Shown here: in pieces, positions 1 through 7,177 of the stretch
How the letters are laid out: each line of letters starts with the position of its first letter
How positions within the stretch are numbered: position 1 is the stretch's first letter
NCBI GenBank assembly: GCA_035288405.1
Contig: DATEAK010000355.1
Location: forward strand, 1 to 10,932
Length of the DNA stretch: 10,932 bases
Source: JACPSX01 sp035288405 [NCBI: bacterium]
Lineage (GTDB): Bacteria; JACPSX01
Direction of reading: 5' to 3'
The notes under the pieces: model-generated
What the model saw: the letters and a program-made list of their open reading frames with translations, nothing else
What the model was told of the DNA's origin: nothing
Database searches by the model: none
Program-made: the position numbers and the translations under genes

Positions 1-344
1 AAAAACGACTGCGCAGGAGTTTCCTTCAGCACGGTTCTATCCCGGTCTTCTCCAACGTTGAGACAAACCTGGAGCTCTTCCTTGGAGCGGAACAAACAAG
101 AGGCCAGGACCGGTCCTTGTGGAGGGAGAAGTCGACGGCCCTCTGCGAGCAACTCCCCACCCCGCCGACCTTCGAAGAGCTTGCCAAGGCCATTGCCGGA
201 GGATTTCGCGAATTCTTCAGGATTGATCTCGCACCATCGGAACTCTCCTCCGAGGAACTGGATCAAGCTCGGGAACTGGTGCGCCTCAAATACGCCCGGC
301 AGGAATGGAATCTGCAGGGCCTGGAAAGCATTTGTCCCGTGTGA
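1..344 (+). CDS. Lipoate-protein ligase A family protein, C-terminal part (5' end outside window)
   Basis: The frame is open from base 3 to a TGA at 342-344 and gives about 113 residues. The visible start, RRSFLQHGSIPV, matches the segment after the lysine-containing core in biotin/lipoate A/B ligases (typically AQRR...LQHGSI). The end, LSSEELDQARELVRLKYARQEWNLQ, carries the characteristic 'LxxxKYxxxEWN' close of LplA/LipM-like proteins. Enzymes of this family attach lipoate or octanoate to the lysine of E2 and GcvH lipoyl domains in the cytoplasm. The lipoyl-lysine binding core lies upstream of the window, so ligase (LplA) and octanoyltransferase (LipM) roles cannot be told apart. The next gene is 102 bases downstream on the same strand. 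Family assignment is from motif memory, with no alignment run. Confidence 0.8.
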   Translation, partial: KRLRRSFLQHGSIPVFSNVETNLELFLGAEQTRGQDRSLWREKSTALCEQLPTPPTFEELAKAIAGGFREFFRIDLAPSELSSEELDQARELVRLKYARQEWNLQGLESICPV

Positions 345-352
345 AAAAGAGA

Positions 353-381
353 TTGCGGTTTCCCCACCTGTGTGATACATT
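353..381 (+). promoter_or_regulatory. Candidate sigma-70-type extended -10 promoter for the nfeD-slipin operon
   Basis: A weak -35 (TTGCGG, 353-358) is separated by 17 bases from TACATT (376-381). TACATT is preceded by TG at 373-374, an extended -10 arrangement. The -10 lies in a small inverted repeat TACAT-TTT-ATGTA (376-388), followed by an AT-rich run. It is the only plausible promoter seen between the ligase stop and nfeD. Matches are partial, so this is a candidate only. Confidence 0.3.
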
Positions 382-446
382 TTATGTAAGTCCTTATATA
401 TATTTGCATTAACCTGAGCCTCCCAAGTCGGTAGGAAGGGTAACCC

Positions 447-1757
447 ATGAAGCGACACCACCGGAACTTCGCAATGGGATTTTCCCTCGCACTGCTCCTG
501 TTGCTGATCCCGCTCGGGAGTTACGGGTCCCCGGAAAAGCAAATCGACGTCCTCAAGTTCGACGGTGTGATCAACCCGGTTGCTTCCGAATTCATCATCA
601 ACGGGATTCAGGACGCCGTCCGCTCCAATTCCGAGGCCTTGATCATACAGATGGACACTCCGGGAGGGCTCGACACTTCCATGCGGGCCATCATCAAGGA
701 GATTCTCAACTCTCCAGTCCCGATTGCGGTCTTTGTTTCCCCCAGCGGATCTCGGGCGGCTTCAGCCGGTGTCTTCATCACGATCGCCGCTCATGTGGCG
801 GCCATGGCCCGCGGGACAAATATCGGCGCGGCCCACCCGGTGGCCATGGGCGGCCAGAAGATGGACGAGACCATGAGCAAGAAGGTGGAAAACGATGCTG
901 CGGCCTACATTCGCTCCCTGGCCGAGAAGAGAGGACGCAACGTAAAGTGGGCTGAGGAAGCGGTGCGCAAAAGCGTCTCCGTCTCGGAGGCCGAGGCCCT
1001 GAAGCTGAAGGTCATTGACATCGTCGCTGAGGATTTGAACGATCTCCTGTCCAAGCTCGACGCCTGGAAGGCAACGACCGTCAGCGGAGAGAGAGTGATC
1101 CACACCAAGGGAGTCAAAGTCGTCGAGATCAAGATGTCGACCCGCCAAAAGGTCCTCGCTCTCCTCTCGGATCCGAACATCGCCTACCTGTTACTCCTGC
1201 TCGGGATGTACGGAATCTTTTTTGAACTGACCAGCCCGGGAGCCATCTTTCCAGGGGTCATCGGAGGGATTTCCATCATCCTGGCGCTCTACGCCCTGCA
1301 GGCCCTACCGGTCAATTATGCCGGTCTCCTCCTGATCTTGCTGGCCCTTGGACTTTTCATCGCCGAGATCAAGGTCACGAGTCACGGCCTGCTCACCATG
1401 GGAGGACTTGTGTCCATGGTGCTGGGTTCCCTCATGTTAATCAACACCGACGCGCCGTTTTTGCGGATCTCCCTGAGCATCATCATTCCGGCGGCTCTCC
1501 TGACGGCCGCTTTCTTTACCTTCCTTCTCACCCTGGCTTTGAAGGCTCAGCGCCGGGTCGCCGTCAGCGGAGCCGAGGGGCTGATCAACCTGATCGGCAC
1601 CGCACAAGGGCCCATCGAGCCCACAGGCAAGGTGTTTGTGCATGGGGAACTCTGGAATGCGCTCTCCAGCGAACCCATCCAACCCGGGGAGAAGGTGAGG
1701 GTTGTTAAGATGGAAGGCCTCAAATTAACCGTCGAAAAGATGAAGGAGGATTCCTAA
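447..1757 (+). CDS. NfeD-family membrane-bound serine protease (ClpP-class), long form
   Basis: 436 aa. It has an N-terminal signal/anchor (about residues 9-27), then a ClpP-like protease domain (about 33-205). Five hydrophobic segments follow (about 245-262, 267-285, 291-309, 315-333, 343-365), and a C-terminal NfeD OB-fold (about 375-436, 'LIGTAQGPI...HGELWNA...GEKVRVV'). This is the layout of the archaeal protease PH1510, which uses a Ser-Lys dyad. The matching residues here are Ser106 in SRAASAG and Lys146 in [16 protein letters not shown]. By homology it cleaves hydrophobic stretches of membrane partners, notably stomatin, with the protease domain outside the cytoplasmic membrane. The start is supported by AGGAAGGG at 433-440. 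The stop overlaps the slipin start (TAATG), so the two are translationally coupled. 'Nodulation' in the family name is historical. Confidence 0.93.
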   Translation: MKRHHRNFAMGFSLALLLLLIPLGSYGSPEKQIDVLKFDGVINPVASEFIINGIQDAVRSNSEALIIQMDTPGGLDTSMRAIIKEILNSPVPIAVFVSPSGSRAASAGVFITIAAHVAAMARGTNIGAAHPVAMGGQKMDETMSKKVENDAAAYIRSLAEKRGRNVKWAEEAVRKSVSVSEAEALKLKVIDIVAEDLNDLLSKLDAWKATTVSGERVIHTKGVKVVEIKMSTRQKVLALLSDPNIAYLLLLLGMYGIFFELTSPGAIFPGVIGGISIILALYALQALPVNYAGLLLILLALGLFIAEIKVTSHGLLTMGGLVSMVLGSLMLINTDAPFLRISLSIIIPAALLTAAFFTFLLTLALKAQRRVAVSGAEGLINLIGTAQGPIEPTGKVFVHGELWNALSSEPIQPGEKVRVVKMEGLKLTVEKMKEDS

Positions 1758-2533
1758 TGGTTGAACTGTTCTCGAGCAGTAGCGTCCTGATCATCATCCT
1801 GGCCATACTGGTTCTGAGCGCCATCAAGGTACTCCGGGAGTACGAGCGCGGCGTCATTTTTCGGCTGGGCCGCTTCCTGAAATCCAAGGGGCCGGGCCTG
1901 ATCATCGTGTGGCCCGTCATCGACCGCATGGTGAAGATCAGCTTGAGGCTGATCGCCCTGGATGTGCCCCCTCAGGACGTCATCACCCGGGATAACGTGT
2001 CGGTGAAGGTAAGCGCGGTTATCTATTTCCGGGTTGTGGTTCCAGACAAGGCGGTCATCCAAGTGGAGGATTACCTCTACGCCACTTCCCAACTGGCCCA
2101 GACCACCTTGCGGAGCGTCCTCGGGCAGTGCGAGCTGGATGACCTTCTTGCACAACGGGAAAAGATCAACGCTCACCTGCAGGAGATCCTGGACAAGCAC
2201 ACGGACCCCTGGGGGATCAAAATTTCCAATGTGGAAGTCAAGCACGTAGACCTGCCGCAGGAAATGCAGCGCGCCATCGCCAAGCAGGCGGAAGCTGAAA
2301 GGGAGAGGCGGGCCAAGGTGATTCACGCGGAAGGGGAATTCCAGGCCTCTGCGAAGCTGGCTGAGGCTGCGGAAATCATCGGGAGGCAACCAGCCGCCAT
2401 CCAATTGCGCTTTCTCCAAACCCTAACCGAAATAGCTACGGAAAATAACTCGACCGTCATCTTCCCGGTCCCCATCGATCTCTTTGACCCCCTCATTGGA
2501 GCCCTGCGTCGGGTTAGAGATCAGAAACCCTAA
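1757..2533 (+). CDS. Slipin (stomatin/prohibitin-like SPFH/Band 7 protein)
   Basis: 258 aa. A single N-terminal membrane segment (about residues 8-27) is followed at once by the slipin signature [12 protein letters not shown]. The SPFH domain (about 30-190) includes [23 protein letters not shown], the TLRSVLGQ stretch, and [17 protein letters not shown] helical, Ala/Glu-rich coiled-coil segment (about 168-210) precedes a short hydrophobic C-terminus ([13 protein letters not shown], 231-243). Family members form large ring-like oligomers on the membrane and organise microdomains or regulate proteases. In the PH1510/PH1511 system the paired NfeD protease cuts in this C-terminal hydrophobic region. 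The start ATG shares one base with the nfeD stop, and AAGGAGGA at 1743-1750 is a strong ribosome site. Transcription probably ends at the hairpin at 2555-2577. Confidence 0.95.
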   Translation: MVELFSSSSVLIIILAILVLSAIKVLREYERGVIFRLGRFLKSKGPGLIIVWPVIDRMVKISLRLIALDVPPQDVITRDNVSVKVSAVIYFRVVVPDKAVIQVEDYLYATSQLAQTTLRSVLGQCELDDLLAQREKINAHLQEILDKHTDPWGIKISNVEVKHVDLPQEMQRAIAKQAEAERERRAKVIHAEGEFQASAKLAEAAEIIGRQPAAIQLRFLQTLTEIATENNSTVIFPVPIDLFDPLIGALRRVRDQKP

Positions 2534-2554
2534 CCGGAACCGGCCGGCCATTCC

Positions 2555-2577
2555 ATGGGCCCCCTCAGGGGGCCCAT
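2555..2577 (+). terminator. GC-rich hairpin after the nfeD-slipin operon
   Basis: Perfect 10-bp inverted repeat: ATGGGCCCCC (2555-2564), loop TCA, GGGGGCCCAT (2568-2577). It starts 22 bases after the slipin stop. The bases that follow (ATATTT, then mixed T-rich sequence) are only a weak U-tract, so termination may be partial or assisted. Position and stem strength support the call. Confidence 0.65.
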
Positions 2578-2640
2578 ATTTCAAGTGCTTTGTTCTGTTC
2601 TTTCCTCCAGACAAGGTTCTGCGCCCACCAGACTTTCACC

Positions 2641-2667
2641 TAAAGTCCTATAAATAAATGCCGATTT
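2641..2667 (+). promoter_or_regulatory. Sigma-28 (FliA-type) promoter for the HD-GYP/HDOD-GGDEF operon
   Basis: TAAAGTCC (2641-2648), an 11-base AT-rich spacer (2649-2659), then GCCGATTT (2660-2667). The known enterobacterial sigma-28 consensus is TAAAGTTT-N11-GCCGATAA, so the spacer is exact and 12 of 16 box positions match. Transcription would start near 2674 and give a leader of about 60 bases before the ATG at 2736. A second, near-identical arrangement sits at 5531-5557 before the paralogous cyclase. This makes chance unlikely. Confidence 0.85.
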
Positions 2668-2686
2668 GAACCTATGGGTCAACCCC

Positions 2687-2701
2687 GCCCGAAGCGCGGG
2701 C
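2687..2701 (+). other. Small GC hairpin in the 5' leader of the HD-GYP mRNA
   Basis: GCCCG (2687-2691), loop AAGCG, CGGGC (2697-2701). It lies between the predicted sigma-28 start site and the HD-GYP start codon. A further 4-bp stem, CTCC/GGAG (2713-2716 with 2721-2724), involves the putative Shine-Dalgarno GGAG. Both are short and may only reflect GC content. No known riboswitch core is seen. Confidence 0.3.
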
Positions 2702-2735
2702 TCGGATTTCACCTCCTATTGGAGATGGGCCAACC

Positions 2736-3770
2736 ATGAAGCGAATGTTGCCCTTGCTCCCCTCCCGCTCCGGAGAGAGCCCGGAACTTTCTCCAGAGGA
2801 CAAGTACGTCCCCATCCGCCTGGACAGCGTCCAAAACAATACGGAACTCGATTTCGACCTGTACCTGGAGAACTCCAAAAACGGGAACAAGCGCCTCTAC
2901 CGGAGCCGGGACCTGGTCTTCCAGGACAAACACAGGGAGCGTCTTCTGGAGAACAACATCAGCGTACTGTTCATTTCCCGGGAAGACGTCAACAAGTACT
3001 ACGTTTACGTGGAGTCCCATCTCGGAACACTGGTATCCAATCCGGATGTCGTGCCGAAAGAGAAAGCCTCGATCCTTTACGAAGCTTCCATTTATAGAAT
3101 ACAGCAGATCCTGGAAGAACCCGATCGTCCCGAAAACATCGAGCGCTCGCTTGTACTGGTGGATCACACCATCTACTTCCTCATCAACGAAGAGCGAGCC
3201 CTCGAGTCTTTTCTCGAAACCATGTCTTTCGATTATTCCACCTACACCCATTCGATGAACGTTTGTGCGTTGTCCGTTCTCCTGGCTCAGAGACACGAGA
3301 TCAACGACCCGGAAACCTTAAAAATCCTCGGGATCGGCAGCCTTCTTCACGACATCGGCAAGAGCAAGATCAAACCCGAGGTACTATTCAAGAAGGGGCC
3401 CCTCAACAATGAGGAGTGGAAGTTAATCAAAGAACACCCGGCCATCGGCTATGATTTGCTGAAATCCAACCAGCTGATTCCCAAGCGTTCCTTGTCCCCA
3501 GTCCGCCATCACCACGAGCGGGCCGACGGGTCGGGCTATCCGGACGGTCTTCCGCAAGAGTCGATCGACATCCTGGCGAGCATCGTTCGAGTCTCGGACA
3601 TCTTTGACGCTATTACCACCAACAGGTGCTACAAGAAGGCGGCCCCTGCCTTCGAGGCTCTCAACATTATGAAGGACGAAATGAAGAGCAAACGGGATAA
3701 GGAAATCTTCCACGATCTCATCATGCTCCTGGGACCCAAACGGAGCAAAGAAATGCTCCTCTCCCATTGA
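2736..3770 (+). CDS. HD-GYP domain cyclic-di-GMP phosphodiesterase
   Basis: 344 aa, soluble, with no signal or membrane segment. The N-terminal region (about residues 22-100, beginning YVPIRLDSVQNNTELDFDLYL) resembles the small domain that precedes many HD-GYP domains. The HD-GYP domain (about 160-325) keeps H172 (YTHSMNV), H205-D206 (LLHDIGKSK), H234 (KEHPAIGYDLL), H258-H260 and the GYP motif at 267-269 (HHHERADGSGYPDGL), and D288 (VRVSDIFDAIT). These are the expected metal and substrate residues. By family it hydrolyses c-di-GMP to pGpG or GMP. The predicted role is to lower c-di-GMP and favour motility. The start has GGAG at 2721-2724; an ATG at residue 4 is a possible alternative. It lies 10 bases from the next gene, so the two are probably one operon under the sigma-28 promoter. 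Confidence 0.93.
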   Translation: MKRMLPLLPSRSGESPELSPEDKYVPIRLDSVQNNTELDFDLYLENSKNGNKRLYRSRDLVFQDKHRERLLENNISVLFISREDVNKYYVYVESHLGTLVSNPDVVPKEKASILYEASIYRIQQILEEPDRPENIERSLVLVDHTIYFLINEERALESFLETMSFDYSTYTHSMNVCALSVLLAQRHEINDPETLKILGIGSLLHDIGKSKIKPEVLFKKGPLNNEEWKLIKEHPAIGYDLLKSNQLIPKRSLSPVRHHHERADGSGYPDGLPQESIDILASIVRVSDIFDAITTNRCYKKAAPAFEALNIMKDEMKSKRDKEIFHDLIMLLGPKRSKEMLLSH

Positions 3771-3780
3771 GGGAAAAGCA

Positions 3781-5364
3781 ATGCTGAAGCCGACCGAGTT
3801 AGAACTACGCATCGGAAAGTTAGATGGGATCCCGGCCTTGCCAGCCAACGTGGAGAAGCTGATCACCTTGGCCCTGGACGAGGAGGCATCTACCGCCAAA
3901 ATCGCCGAGTTGATCTCCCGAGATCCGGCCCTATCGGCCAAGCTTCTCAAAACCGTGAACTCGCCCTATTACGGTTTTCCGCAGCGCATCGGCACCGTAA
4001 TCCAGGCGGCGGTCATTCTGGGGCTCTTCGCCGTGCGCAACATTGCCTTGAGTATCTCCGTCCTCGACCGCTTTCAGACCCGAAAGAAGCTCAAAAGCTA
4101 CCTGCCGAAGTTTATGGAACATTCTATGACCTGCGGCGTGGCCGCCCGCCTTCTGTCCCAGGAAATGAATTATCCTTTTCCCGAGGAGGCATTCATGGCC
4201 GGGCTTCTCCACGACATCGGAATCCTGGCCCTGTTCGAGTGCGCTCCCGACCATTACCCGAGGGTACTTCACGCCGTGGCAGAAGAGCAAATTCCGTTGC
4301 CGGAGGCCGAACTGTCCTTGCTGGGGATGCATCATGCCCGGGCAGGAGAGCTCCTGTGCCGGGGGTGGGGGCTCCCCAACTCACTGGAGGTGGCGATCCG
4401 TAACCACCATAACCCAGACCTGCAGTGGAAGCAGGGAGACCCGGAGTCGACGTTCAACGCCTTGACCCGGCTAGCTGATCTGGCGGCCTATGCCCTCTCC
4501 GACGGCAAGGAGGGGAGAGCCGTGGGTGACTTTTGCAGCGAAACACACCGCCTTCTCGGTCAAAACAAGGAAGAAGCCATCAAGCTCCTGGAGACCATGG
4601 AACCCCAGGTCCAGGAGATGGGAAAATGTCTCAACATCCGCATCCCGAACCGCAAGGTGGATCTCAAGGTAATCCTGGCGGCCACCGACGCCCTGAGCAA
4701 GGCCACCCTCCAATATGAGCAGCGGGAAAAGCAGATGTCGGCCACTCTCAAGGAGATGAAGGGGACGGAGGTGCAGATCCTCCAGGAAAACGAACGGTTG
4801 CAGACCCTGTCCGATCTGGACGGTCTTACCGGCATCTACAATCACAGGTACTTCCAGGAGCGCCTCGTGGAAGAGATGGCGCAAGCCCGGACTCTCTCCT
4901 CTCCCATTTCTCTGGCCATCATTGATCTAGACCACTTCAAGAAGGTGAACGACACCTATGGCCACCTCACGGGAGACCAGGTCCTCCAAGAAACGGCCAA
5001 TCTTCTTGAGACCGCGGCCCGGGACGTGGACGTGGCGGCCCGTTACGGCGGAGAAGAATTCGTCTTCATCATGCCCAACTCAGACATGAAGACCGCTTAT
5101 GAAATCATCAGCCGCTTGAAAGGACGTGTCGAGAAACACCACTTCCAAAGCACCGGTCCCGTCCTTTCCGTAACGTTCAGTGCGGGAATTGCCACCCTCC
5201 TCCCCGGCGAAACGTCCAAGACCCCTCAGGAGATCATACAGGAAGCCGACCAAGCCCTCCTGCTGGCCAAGAAGGAAGGGCGGAACCGGGTCCGTATCGG
5301 TACCCGCAGCTCGACTTCGGCAAATCAAGGAGTCGGGACAAGCCACACTCAGAACCCAAAATAG
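3781..5364 (+). CDS. HDOD-GGDEF protein, diguanylate cyclase (paralogue 1)
   Basis: 527 aa, cytoplasmic. The HDOD domain (about residues 8-215) starts LRIGKLDGIPALPANVEKLI and retains H114, GLLHDIG with H144-D145, HHARAGELL and NHH (209-210). A helical linker (about 260-342, likely coiled coil near 310-340) leads to a GGDEF domain (about 343-505) with DLDHFKKVNDTYGH. The active-site GGEEF is at 423-427. The inhibitory RxxD (R414-D417) lies exactly five residues before it. It should make c-di-GMP from GTP and be product-inhibited. HDOD domains act as signalling or scaffold modules; the ligand here is unknown. A GAGGGA-like ribosome site lies in the 10-base gap after the HD-GYP gene, so synthesis and breakdown enzymes are co-transcribed. 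The C-terminal tail (508-527) is Ser/Thr-rich and unlike paralogue 2. Confidence 0.93.
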   Translation: MLKPTELELRIGKLDGIPALPANVEKLITLALDEEASTAKIAELISRDPALSAKLLKTVNSPYYGFPQRIGTVIQAAVILGLFAVRNIALSISVLDRFQTRKKLKSYLPKFMEHSMTCGVAARLLSQEMNYPFPEEAFMAGLLHDIGILALFECAPDHYPRVLHAVAEEQIPLPEAELSLLGMHHARAGELLCRGWGLPNSLEVAIRNHHNPDLQWKQGDPESTFNALTRLADLAAYALSDGKEGRAVGDFCSETHRLLGQNKEEAIKLLETMEPQVQEMGKCLNIRIPNRKVDLKVILAATDALSKATLQYEQREKQMSATLKEMKGTEVQILQENERLQTLSDLDGLTGIYNHRYFQERLVEEMAQARTLSSPISLAIIDLDHFKKVNDTYGHLTGDQVLQETANLLETAARDVDVAARYGGEEFVFIMPNSDMKTAYEIISRLKGRVEKHHFQSTGPVLSVTFSAGIATLLPGETSKTPQEIIQEADQALLLAKKEGRNRVRIGTRSSTSANQGVGTSHTQNPK

Positions 5365-5377
5365 ACGAGGAAAACCT

Positions 5378-5401
5378 GCTTCCGTAGTCCAGAACGGAAG
5401 C
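5378..5401 (+). terminator. Hairpin after the first HDOD-GGDEF gene, possible terminator
   Basis: Perfect 8-bp stem GCTTCCGT (5378-5385) / ACGGAAGC (5394-5401) with loop AGTCCAGA. It begins 13 bases after the stop at 5364. The tail (CTTTCACTTGCC) is only slightly T-rich, so it may be a weak or processing hairpin rather than an efficient intrinsic terminator. Confidence 0.45.
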
Positions 5402-5462
5402 CTTTCACTTGCCTCGGTAAACCGGAAGTTCGTATTGGGAAGTTTCCGGGCTTTTCGGGGAA

Positions 5463-5487
5463 AAATCGGAAAGGGAGTTCCCGATTT
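5463..5487 (+). repeat. Inverted repeat in the gap between the two cyclase genes
   Basis: AAATCGG (5463-5469) and CCGATTT (5481-5487), 7-bp arms with an 11-base loop, followed by CTCCATTTC. It lies in the 283-base non-coding stretch 5365-5647, between the hairpin at 5378-5401 and the sigma-28 promoter at 5531. It could be a second, backup terminator or an operator. No coding potential of note was seen in this gap. Confidence 0.35.
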
Positions 5488-5530
5488 CTCCATTTCAGCC
5501 CGCTGTTTTTTGCCGGGGCCCCTCTTTCGC

Positions 5531-5557
5531 TAAAGTCTTTCAAACAAATGCCGATTG
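5531..5557 (+). promoter_or_regulatory. Sigma-28 (FliA-type) promoter for the second HDOD-GGDEF gene
   Basis: TAAAGTCT (5531-5538), an 11-base spacer ending AAAT (5539-5549), then GCCGATTG (5550-5557). The architecture is the same as the promoter at 2641-2667: both have CTAAAGTC, the 11-base spacer and AAATGCCGATT. The predicted start near 5564 gives a leader of about 84 bases to the ATG at 5648. It gives the second cyclase its own flagellar-class promoter independent of the upstream operon. Confidence 0.85.
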
Positions 5558-5589
5558 AAAATCAAGAGAAATCCCTTGGGAGGAGCGGG

Positions 5590-5639
5590 CCTTAGCTCAA
5601 CCGAAGCGCAGTAGAGGAATTCTTCTTTTCCAGTTAAGG
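5590..5639 (+). promoter_or_regulatory. Possible Shine-Dalgarno-masking stem in the leader of cyclase 2
   Basis: CCTTAGCT (5590-5597) can pair with AGTTAAGG (5632-5639) over 8 base pairs including one G-U. The right arm covers most of the Shine-Dalgarno AAGGGG (5636-5641) that serves the ATG at 5648. The 34-base loop contains a smaller GGAA/TTCC pairing. This could throttle translation or be opened by a regulator. No fold was computed. Confidence 0.3.
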
Positions 5640-5647
5640 GGAACGCG

Positions 5648-7177
5648 ATGATCGAAGCCGCCGAGGTAGAACTCCGGATCGGCAAGCTACAGGGAATCCC
5701 AGCTCTACCGACCAATGTAGAAAAACTGATAACACTCACACTGGACGAAGAAGTTTCCCCTCGCAAGATCGCCGAACTGATCTCCATAGATCCGGCTCTG
5801 TCGGCCAAGCTGCTCAGATTGGTGAACTCTCCTTTCTACAGTTTTGCGCAGCGCATCAGCACAGTAACGCAGGCAGTAGTCATACTTGGAATTTCTTCTT
5901 TACGAAACATCGCGCTGAGTATTTCCGTCCTTGATCTCTTTCAAAATCGGAGAAGACTCAGGTCCTACCTCCCTCGGTTTCTGGAGCACTCTCTCGCTAG
6001 CGGAGTGGCTGCGCGCTTCCTCGCCCAGGAAACCGATTACCCGTTGCCCGAGGAAGCCTTCATGGCCGGTCTTCTCCATGACATTGGAACCCTCGTGCTC
6101 TTCGAATGCCTCCCCGACCTCTACCCTGAGGTGCTCAACGAGGCCACCGATCGACAGGTGTCTCTGATGGAGACCGAAGTATCCATGTTGGGCATCCACC
6201 ATGCCCGGGCGGGAGAGCTCCTGTGCCGGAGTTGGGGACTTCCCCGCTCCCTGGAGCTTGCCATCCGACACCATGGTGATCCAAATTTACAGTGGAAAAA
6301 GGGAAATCGCGAGTCCGACCTGATCGTTTTGACCCGGCTGGCCAGTCTGGCGGCCCGTGCCCTCTCCGACAACCAGGAAGGTGTCAAAATCAAGGCCTTT
6401 TGTCAGGAGATTGCCCGCCTCCTGGGACACACGGAAGAAGAGGCGCAGCAGATCCTTGAGACCATCGAGCCGCAAGTTCAGGAGATGGCCGGATGTCTCG
6501 ATATCCGCGTCCCGAACTTAAAGGGGGTTTTCAAGGCAGTGCTGAAAGCCAGCCACGTCCTCGGCGAAACAGTGGTCAAATTCGAGCAGGGGAAAAAGGA
6601 AATGGGGGAAGCCATCGACGGGTTGAAATCGACGGAAAGGAGCCTGCGCAATGAAAACCAACAGCTCCAGAATCTTTCAGAGATCGATGGTCTCACAGAG
6701 ATCTACAATCACAGGTATTTCCAAAAACGGATGTCGGAGGAAGTGTCCCGCGCTCTACGGCTTACCTATCCGCTGTCTCTGATCTTGATCGATCTGGATC
6801 ACTTCAAAAATGTAAATGATACCTACGGCCACGTCATAGGAGACCGAGTTCTGAAAGAATTCGCCTCCCTTCTGAAGAACGGTTGCCGGGAATCGGACAT
6901 GGTAGCCCGCTACGGTGGAGAGGAATTCACGCTCATCCTCCCCAATTCAAACTCAAAGGGCGCCTGGGGAATCGTCAACCGCATGAAGGAGCGTCTCAAG
7001 CATCACAATTTCGGTTGTACTCCACCGATTTCTCTCACCTTCAGTGCCGGTATCGGCACTCTTCTCCCCAAGGAGAAAGACAAGAGTCCCCACGAGCTGA
7101 TCCTGGAGGCCGATCAGGCCCTTTTAGTGGCCAAGAAGGGGGGGAAAGACCAGATCTGCTTTGGCCCCGCCTCTTAG
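5648..7177 (+). CDS. HDOD-GGDEF protein, diguanylate cyclase (paralogue 2)
   Basis: 509 aa, soluble, a tandem paralogue of the preceding protein: 38 of the first 50 residues are identical, and the two align almost without gaps through the GGDEF core. The HDOD domain is at about 8-215 (GIPALPTNVEKLITL, GLLHDIG with H144-D145, IHHARAGELL, RHHGDP). The linker is about 260-342 and the GGDEF domain about 343-505. GGEEF at 423-427 and the I-site RESD (414-417) are both intact, so an active, feedback-inhibited cyclase is predicted. The start is supported by AAGGGG at 5636-5641. It has its own sigma-28 promoter at 5531. Differences between paralogues cluster in the GGDEF C-terminal third and in the charged linker, which may set different inputs. 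It ends 6 bases from the convergent Nudix gene. Confidence 0.93.
   Translation: MIEAAEVELRIGKLQGIPALPTNVEKLITLTLDEEVSPRKIAELISIDPALSAKLLRLVNSPFYSFAQRISTVTQAVVILGISSLRNIALSISVLDLFQNRRRLRSYLPRFLEHSLASGVAARFLAQETDYPLPEEAFMAGLLHDIGTLVLFECLPDLYPEVLNEATDRQVSLMETEVSMLGIHHARAGELLCRSWGLPRSLELAIRHHGDPNLQWKKGNRESDLIVLTRLASLAARALSDNQEGVKIKAFCQEIARLLGHTEEEAQQILETIEPQVQEMAGCLDIRVPNLKGVFKAVLKASHVLGETVVKFEQGKKEMGEAIDGLKSTERSLRNENQQLQNLSEIDGLTEIYNHRYFQKRMSEEVSRALRLTYPLSLILIDLDHFKNVNDTYGHVIGDRVLKEFASLLKNGCRESDMVARYGGEEFTLILPNSNSKGAWGIVNRMKERLKHHNFGCTPPISLTFSAGIGTLLPKEKDKSPHELILEADQALLVAKKGGKDQICFGPAS

Noticed and set aside
58-375. 105-codon open frame overlapping the lipoate ligase end
   Set aside because: Wrong frame; the frame ending at 344 carries the LplA-family C-terminal motif.
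1754-2419. 221-codon open frame on the - strand
   Set aside because: Antisense to the slipin gene, whose SPFH motifs and ribosome site are clear.
2668-2735. Possible c-di-GMP (GEMM) riboswitch in the HD-GYP leader, suggested by a GAA-containing GC hairpin after CAACC
   Set aside because: The conserved core after the first stem (GACGCAAAGCC-like) and the second receptor helix are missing, and the leader is too short for a full aptamer.
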